A DNA stretch of 15,362 nucleotides, taken from NCBI GenBank assembly GCA_015711895.1, contig MU158670.1:4789-20150 (forward strand), given 5' to 3'. The position numbers and the translations under genes were made by a program. This stretch comes from Candidatus Solincola tengchongensis. Lineage in GTDB: Bacteria > Actinomycetota > Geothermincolia > Geothermincolales > RBG-13-55-18. The notes below the pieces were generated by a model. That model ran no database searches, was not told where the DNA came from, and saw nothing but the letters and a program-made list of their open reading frames with translations. Positions 15,018 through 15,362 of this stretch are shown in pieces. Numbering within the stretch: position 1 is the stretch's first letter; the number at the start of each line of letters is the position of its first letter.

Positions 15018-15362
15018 ATGAAGGGATACGCCGGAAAATACCTCAGGATAGACCTTGGAACGGGCGAGATCAAAAGGGAGAGGCTGCCGGAGGAGGTGGC
15101 CCGGGCCTTCATCGGGGGATACGGCCTCGTGGCCTGGACCCTGTACAACGAGGTCCCCGACGGCGCCGACCCCCTCTCGCCGGAGAACGTCCTCTGCCTG
15201 TGGACGGGGCCGGTGGCCGGGACCCTGGTCCCGGTGTCCTCCAAGTACATCGTGGGCGCCCGCTCCCCGGCCACCGGCTTCATCGGCTTCGGCATCGCCT
15301 CCGGCGGCGTGGGTTCCGAGCTCAAGGCGGCGGGCTGGGACGGCATAGTGATCACCGGCAAG
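15018..15362 (+). CDS. aor: Aldehyde:ferredoxin oxidoreductase family enzyme, N-terminal part (runs off right edge)
   Basis: The first 115 residues are present, from ATG 15018, seven nt after GAGGAGGG. The opening M-K-G-Y-A-G-K-Y-L-R-I-D-L-G-T-G-E-I, then FIGGYGLVAWTLY, DPLSPENVLCLWTGPVAGT, SKYIVGARSPATGFIG and SGGVGSELKAAGWDGIVITGK are the hallmark N-terminal tungstopterin-binding domain of the AOR family. AORs interconvert aldehydes and carboxylic acids with ferredoxin as partner; the family also includes BamB, the tungsten subunit of class II benzoyl-CoA reductase. The cluster-binding Cys residues and substrate domain lie beyond the window, so the substrate is open. Position at the end of an Hdr/formate dehydrogenase operon suggests that its electrons come from or go to that complex. 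Confidence 0.88.
   Translation, partial: MKGYAGKYLRIDLGTGEIKRERLPEEVARAFIGGYGLVAWTLYNEVPDGADPLSPENVLCLWTGPVAGTLVPVSSKYIVGARSPATGFIGFGIASGGVGSELKAAGWDGIVITGK

Overview
The window is about 15.4 kb of GC-rich bacterial DNA with strong GGAGG-type ribosome binding sites, ATG/GTG/TTG starts and tight gene spacing. It encodes a soluble, oxygen-sensitive redox apparatus: formate dehydrogenase, heterodisulfide-reductase-like (Hdr) proteins, a polyferredoxin and a tungsten aldehyde oxidoreductase family enzyme. This points to a strict anaerobe. GC content, a near-leaderless promoter and the GerMN and AMIN-like envelope proteins would fit a deep-branching anaerobic actinomycete-type lineage, but the taxonomy is inference only.

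Layout. Positions 1-1228 (minus strand) hold the start of a lipoprotein gene that runs off the left edge and a membrane-anchored GerMN-domain protein. Positions 1235-1883 are a divergent intergenic region. A small AMIN-like lipoprotein follows at 1884-2525. Two relatives of the 2-hydroxyacyl-CoA dehydratase/activase superfamily (DUF2229/COG3580-3581 type) lie at 2820-4157 and 4464-5648. From 5694 to the right edge runs one dense plus-strand operon: HdrC-ferredoxin fusion, MvhD-like protein, FrhB/FdhB-like iron-sulfur protein, Cys-type formate dehydrogenase catalytic subunit, six-cluster polyferredoxin, HdrA-MvhD fusion, second HdrA, MoaD-like sulfur carrier, and the N-terminus of an aldehyde:ferredoxin oxidoreductase (AOR) family enzyme.

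The main discovery is that two 'stop' codons inside this operon are almost certainly selenocysteine (Sec) codons. UGA at 12682-12684 joins HdrA to an in-frame MvhD domain at the second Cys position of the MvhD C-x-x-C motif (C-H-W-U). UGA at 13548-13550 falls at the conserved Cys of the HdrA D-C-S-x-C motif, in the middle of the flavin domain. Each is followed by a small hairpin with a G-containing apical loop about 15-25 nt downstream, as in bacterial SECIS elements. Conventional gene calling would give four broken ORFs (690, 98, 183 and 369 codons) instead of two intact selenoproteins of 812 and 543 residues that overlap by ATGA.

Working model. Formate (FdhA plus the FrhB-like protein and polyferredoxin) exchanges electrons with a paired HdrA/HdrA-MvhD flavoprotein core, and HdrC-ferredoxin and MvhD link it to partners. 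The MoaD/AOR pair at the end suggests that low-potential electrons serve, or come from, a tungsten enzyme. This is reminiscent of the Bam class II benzoyl-CoA reductase complex, which combines a tungsten AOR-family enzyme, an HdrA-like protein and a selenocysteine MvhD-like protein. Here formate dehydrogenase would take the place of the NADH module. No HdrB, hydrogenase or activase ATPase is visible in the window.
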